Below, piece by piece: positions 7,578-9,762 of a stretch of DNA of 9,762 nt. The translations under genes and the position numbers were made by a program. The stretch covers positions 1-9,762 of the forward strand of contig JASHXK010000261.1 of the NCBI GenBank assembly GCA_030043575.1, in the 5' to 3' direction. This DNA is from Terriglobales bacterium. GTDB lineage: Bacteria > Acidobacteriota > Terriglobia > Terriglobales > Acidobacteriaceae. Numbering within the stretch: position 1 is the stretch's first letter; each line of letters begins with the position of its first letter. The notes below the pieces were generated by a model. That model ran no database searches, was not told the DNA's origin, and saw nothing but the letters and a program-made list of their open reading frames with translations.

Positions 7578-7888
7578 GCCACGCGTTTGTTAGGACCCTT
7601 TTCCTTCTGTTTGGCAATGCGCTCGGAGAGCAACTTCTTAGCTTTGTTCAATTCCGCCTTGCGGCTGGCGCTCAGATTATGACCCGCACGGTTGATGTAG
7701 AAGGTCAACATTCGCATCCCGGAGCCCGGTCCTTTCGGCGATACCTTCTTAGACGCGAGCGAGCGTGCGATGACTGCAGCGCTCTGGTTGAACAGTCCCT
7801 CCGGAGGGTGGGTTGAGTCGGTGGTGACCGAGGCCGACCAGCGTCTGGGCTGCGAACTTGAGCTTTTCTTGTGCGCTGCACGCGGCAT
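7574..7888 (-). CDS. DUF3175 family protein
   Basis: A 104-residue basic, soluble protein matching the DUF3175 pattern as I know it. It has a Lys/Ser/Arg-rich N-terminus, then RRWSASVTTDSTHPPEGLF, IARSLASKK, the very conserved MLTFYINRAGHNL segment, and a charged C-terminal helix (AELNKAKKLLSERI). The length is normal for the family and the protein looks complete. The function of DUF3175 is unknown to me; small size and basic charge would suit nucleic-acid or stress-related binding, but that is a guess. The start is well supported by CCGGAGG about 5 nt upstream of the ATG at 7886-7888. Its stop codon overlaps the stop of the convergent glycosyltransferase. It lies 62 nt after the YdcF-like gene on the same strand, so the two may be co-transcribed. 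Confidence 0.85.
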   Translation of the reverse strand: MPRAAHKKSSSSQPRRWSASVTTDSTHPPEGLFNQSAAVIARSLASKKVSPKGPGSGMRMLTFYINRAGHNLSASRKAELNKAKKLLSERIAKQKEKGPNKRVA

Positions 7889-7950
7889 GCGAACCTCCGG
7901 AGTGGTCTTCTTTCTCTAGATGAGAAATCCAGGACAGATGATTTCCACGT

Positions 7951-8538
7951 CTAGCGCCAGCGGTCAAAGAGTTCCCACCAGATCAGCTTTTGCCATTCCG
8001 TAAGGTAAGTCTTGGCCCACTCGCGATGCTTCCACCACGGCGTGCCGAAAAGGTAGGAGTTGTCGGCGGCGGCCGCGGTCCAACGATATTCCGGCAGACG
8101 ATTGCTAAAGATCGAGAGTGCCCGGCGCGTGTGATAGTTGTCGGTAACCACAAGCCCGGAATGCGGAGGAGGTTGCAGGGTCTTCAGACAGGCGCCTACA
8201 TCGGTGGCTTCTTCCTTGGTCGAGTCGCCGTTGATCGGGCAGACGATGACCCGTGACGCCTCGGCTCCTGCGGTGCGGGCCACCAGGTCGGCGGCCAGCT
8301 CGGTATATGAGTGTCCGTACGTGACCGCGGTGGTGGCGTCGAGGATCATATGCTGCCCGTAGCCCTGGCGAAGCAGCTTTAGGCCACGGTAGTAGCGATC
8401 ATCGGCTTGATCGCCGGCGAGCACGACGATGGCATCCGATTTCTGGAGGTTGTTCACCACCAGGTAGTTGCCGGCCTCTATAAAGAAAACCGCGGCCAAC
8501 AGGATCAGGAACACAACAATAGCGAGAAATCGTTTCAT
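7951..8538 (-). CDS. YdcF/SanA/ElyC-like DUF218 membrane-anchored protein
   Basis: A 195-residue protein with an N-terminal membrane anchor (KR followed by hydrophobic residues 4-21), then a DUF218 domain. Family marks are SDAIVVLAGDQADDRYYRGLKLL near residues 34-56, the acidic/Thr motif STKEEATDVGACL, and LVVTDNYHTRRALSIF, which corresponds to the conserved VVT-x-x-x-H-x-x-R element. It ends in a Trp-rich amphipathic segment (WWKHREWAKTYLTEWQKLIWWEL) that is typical of several relatives. DUF218 members such as SanA and ElyC in enterobacteria affect envelope integrity and undecaprenyl-lipid or peptidoglycan metabolism; the biochemical activity is not settled. A short gap (62 nt) separates it from the LMF frame upstream and the DUF3175 gene downstream, all on the minus strand. 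ATG at 8536-8538 starts the anchor; no strong Shine-Dalgarno is seen. Confidence 0.85.
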   Translation of the reverse strand: MKRFLAIVVFLILLAAVFFIEAGNYLVVNNLQKSDAIVVLAGDQADDRYYRGLKLLRQGYGQHMILDATTAVTYGHSYTELAADLVARTAGAEASRVIVCPINGDSTKEEATDVGACLKTLQPPPHSGLVVTDNYHTRRALSIFSNRLPEYRWTAAAADNSYLFGTPWWKHREWAKTYLTEWQKLIWWELFDRWR

Positions 8539-8600
8539 GCGATGGGTTGCAGATGAGGCATCCTCAACACTAGCACGGCGGGCAGCGATGGGAAACTTGC

Positions 8601-9623
8601 TTAGAAGTGTGGCGGCAGTGGCTCAGGGAACTCAACGACTACGACCTTCCCGTCCGTTTCACGCTCGAGCACTGGTCCGTAGAGTCCGAGCAGGTTGCGT
8701 CGCCACCACATTCCGGTCGCGCGTTTTTCCGCCATCGGGGTAAACCAGTATTGCCACAGCATGGCCCGCACCTGTTTCGGTGGAGCTTGCGGAAATGGAT
8801 TGCCGGCGAAAAGCGCGAGGACATCGGGCGCACCGGCGAGCAAGCGTTCTTCGGTACTGGGAACGATCAGGTTTTCGCGCCATGAACCGAGCGACGCGAA
8901 CCATAGGTTCCAGTCGAAGCGGGGTTGATACGGCGCGTAGATGCGCGGGTGCTCATTCAACGGCTGTGGCTTGTAGCGGAATGGATACGGCGTCCAATTC
9001 ACGCCATCGTTCGATCCCTGAAACTCGATTTCGTAGCGGCCGCGAGTCATCACAGCGAACAACCCGTAGCGATTAGCGATGCGAAATGGTTCGAGCGCGG
9101 TGATCGGTGAAATCGGCAGCGGGGCACGTGGAACCAGCAGCAAGATCATCTGTGCGGTGGTTGCGTAGAAGATCCAGATCAGCATTACGCTGGTGAGAGC
9201 GAGTTTGAATGCGCTGATAGGATTTGGATTACGCCGCACTGGCTGCAATGCGTCGTCAGTCGCTGGCTGTGACGGTTCTGTTGGCGGTGATTGCGCCGGG
9301 GTCGCAGTCAAAAGCAGCTTTTCCTTCCACCGGGCCGGCGTGAAGCGCAGGATGAAGCGATCATCGAGTAACAACACTCCCAGCAGCAGCACCAGGTAGT
9401 TGAGGAAGGTGTAGTTGGCGGTCAGAATTACCGGAATCTGCCAAGCGGTCGCGATGAAGAAGCAGGCGATGCGCCAGCGGCGCGGGAAAAACATCAGGAA
9501 AACCAGGCCAAGTTCGAGCACCAACGTTGCGCCGGTCGCGAAGGCGTGAAACCAATGTGGCAGATGCTGAACGTACCAGCCAATCCAGGTTGGTAGCGGA
9601 CCATTCTGGTAGTAGTCGTCCAT
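8601..9623 (-). CDS. Lipase maturation factor family protein, 5'-truncated (probable remnant)
   Basis: The 340 residues from ATG 9623 match the middle and C-terminal parts of the LMF family: MDDYYQNGPLPTWIGWY, several membrane helices (ATLVLELGLVFLMF; CFFIATAWQIPVILTANYTF; LNYLVLLLGVLLL; SVMLIWIFYATTAQMILLLV), then the soluble C-terminal domain with FRIANRYGLFAVMTRGRYEIEFQGSNDG, HPRIYAPYQPRFDWNLWF and MWWRRNLLGLYGPV (each quoted in part). Family proteins normally carry a further N-terminal region with more helices, here missing. The conserved WRHLTAM just before this ATG is still readable, showing that the ancestral frame ran further upstream. The frame can be extended to a GTG at 9708-9710, but that part is antisense to an ArsC-like gene and a TGA follows two codons upstream. 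In vertebrates LMF1 helps fold lipases in the ER; the bacterial role is unknown. It is either a decayed gene or a short variant. Confidence 0.75.
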   Translation of the reverse strand: MDDYYQNGPLPTWIGWYVQHLPHWFHAFATGATLVLELGLVFLMFFPRRWRIACFFIATAWQIPVILTANYTFLNYLVLLLGVLLLDDRFILRFTPARWKEKLLLTATPAQSPPTEPSQPATDDALQPVRRNPNPISAFKLALTSVMLIWIFYATTAQMILLLVPRAPLPISPITALEPFRIANRYGLFAVMTRGRYEIEFQGSNDGVNWTPYPFRYKPQPLNEHPRIYAPYQPRFDWNLWFASLGSWRENLIVPSTEERLLAGAPDVLALFAGNPFPQAPPKQVRAMLWQYWFTPMAEKRATGMWWRRNLLGLYGPVLERETDGKVVVVEFPEPLPPHF

Positions 9624-9649
9624 AGCAGTAAGGTGGCGCCATTCAGCAT

Positions 9650-9762
9650 GTGAAGACGTATTTGTTTGCCTGTGTCCACAACGCTGGCCGCTCACAAATG
9701 GCAGCGGCACTGTTCAACCTCTACGCTGACCGGCAACATTGCAGGGCAATCTCAGCCGGGAC
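9650..9762 (+). CDS. Arsenate reductase / low-molecular-weight protein tyrosine phosphatase family, 3' partial
   Basis: Starting at GTG 9650 the frame reads (M)KTYLFACVHNAGRSQMAAA, then LFNLYADRQHCRAISAG, and runs off the window. The segment at 9671-9691 encodes C-V-H-N-A-G-R, the Cys-X5-Arg phosphate-binding P-loop of this fold (Cys8 nucleophile, Arg14), preceded by the usual short beta-strand and followed by the helix SQMAAALFN. Family members either reduce arsenate with thioredoxin or dephosphorylate phosphotyrosine. The His-Asn-Ala-Gly loop is common in proteins annotated as arsenate reductase, but the deciding downstream cysteines are outside the window. An in-frame TAA at 9629-9631 limits the start; GTG 9650 is the only normal start codon before the P-loop. 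AAGGTGG at 9630-9636 is a possible but distant ribosome binding site. It is divergent from, and abuts, the LMF remnant. Confidence 0.85.
   Translation, partial: MKTYLFACVHNAGRSQMAAALFNLYADRQHCRAISAG

Noticed and set aside
7911..7927. TTTCTC-TAGAT-GAGAAA hairpin between the DUF218 and DUF3175 genes, considered as a terminator
   Set aside because: A 6-bp AT-rich stem without a following T-run on either strand; too weak to call.
9708..9710. GTG at 9708-9710 as start codon of the LMF gene
   Set aside because: The added ~29 residues are mostly antisense to the P-loop of the arsC-like gene, an in-frame TGA lies two codons upstream, and only WRHLTAM next to the ATG at 9623 looks like LMF sequence.

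Overview
The window looks like a chromosomal fragment of a soil-type acidobacterium (Terriglobia-like). This is inferred from the very large CarboxypepD_reg/TonB-dependent outer-membrane receptor typical of that phylum, from moderately GC-rich coding DNA, and from an intergenic palindromic repeat resembling ones I remember from acidobacterial genomes. No rRNA, tRNA, CRISPR array, transposase, phage gene or recognisable defence locus was seen.

Layout from left to right: (1) the 3' part of a plus-strand multi-spanning membrane protein of the Lgt (prolipoprotein diacylglyceryl transferase) superfamily; (2) a convergent intergenic region holding a nested inverted-repeat element; (3) a minus-strand 1132-residue TonB-dependent receptor with its own candidate promoter; (4) a 417-bp non-coding stretch containing that promoter and a strong bidirectional-looking terminator; (5) a minus-strand E2 subunit of a 2-oxo acid dehydrogenase complex, with a perfect TATAAT -10 box upstream; (6) a divergent plus-strand family 2 glycosyltransferase; (7) a minus-strand group of DUF3175, a YdcF/SanA-like DUF218 protein and a lipase maturation factor (LMF) remnant, with short gaps, so possibly co-transcribed; (8) at the extreme right edge, on the plus strand, the first ~37 codons of an arsenate reductase / low-molecular-weight phosphatase family gene.

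The genes do not form one obvious pathway. Most concern the cell envelope (Lgt-like protein, receptor, glycosyltransferase, YdcF-like protein, LMF), plus one central-metabolism enzyme subunit and one arsenate/phosphatase gene. The most informative spot is the right edge. There the LMF reading frame lacks the family's N-terminal region, and its apparent upstream extension is antisense to a clear Cys-X5-Arg phosphatase loop. This points to a truncation junction near 9640-9655. I did not find convincing evidence of a new multi-gene system.
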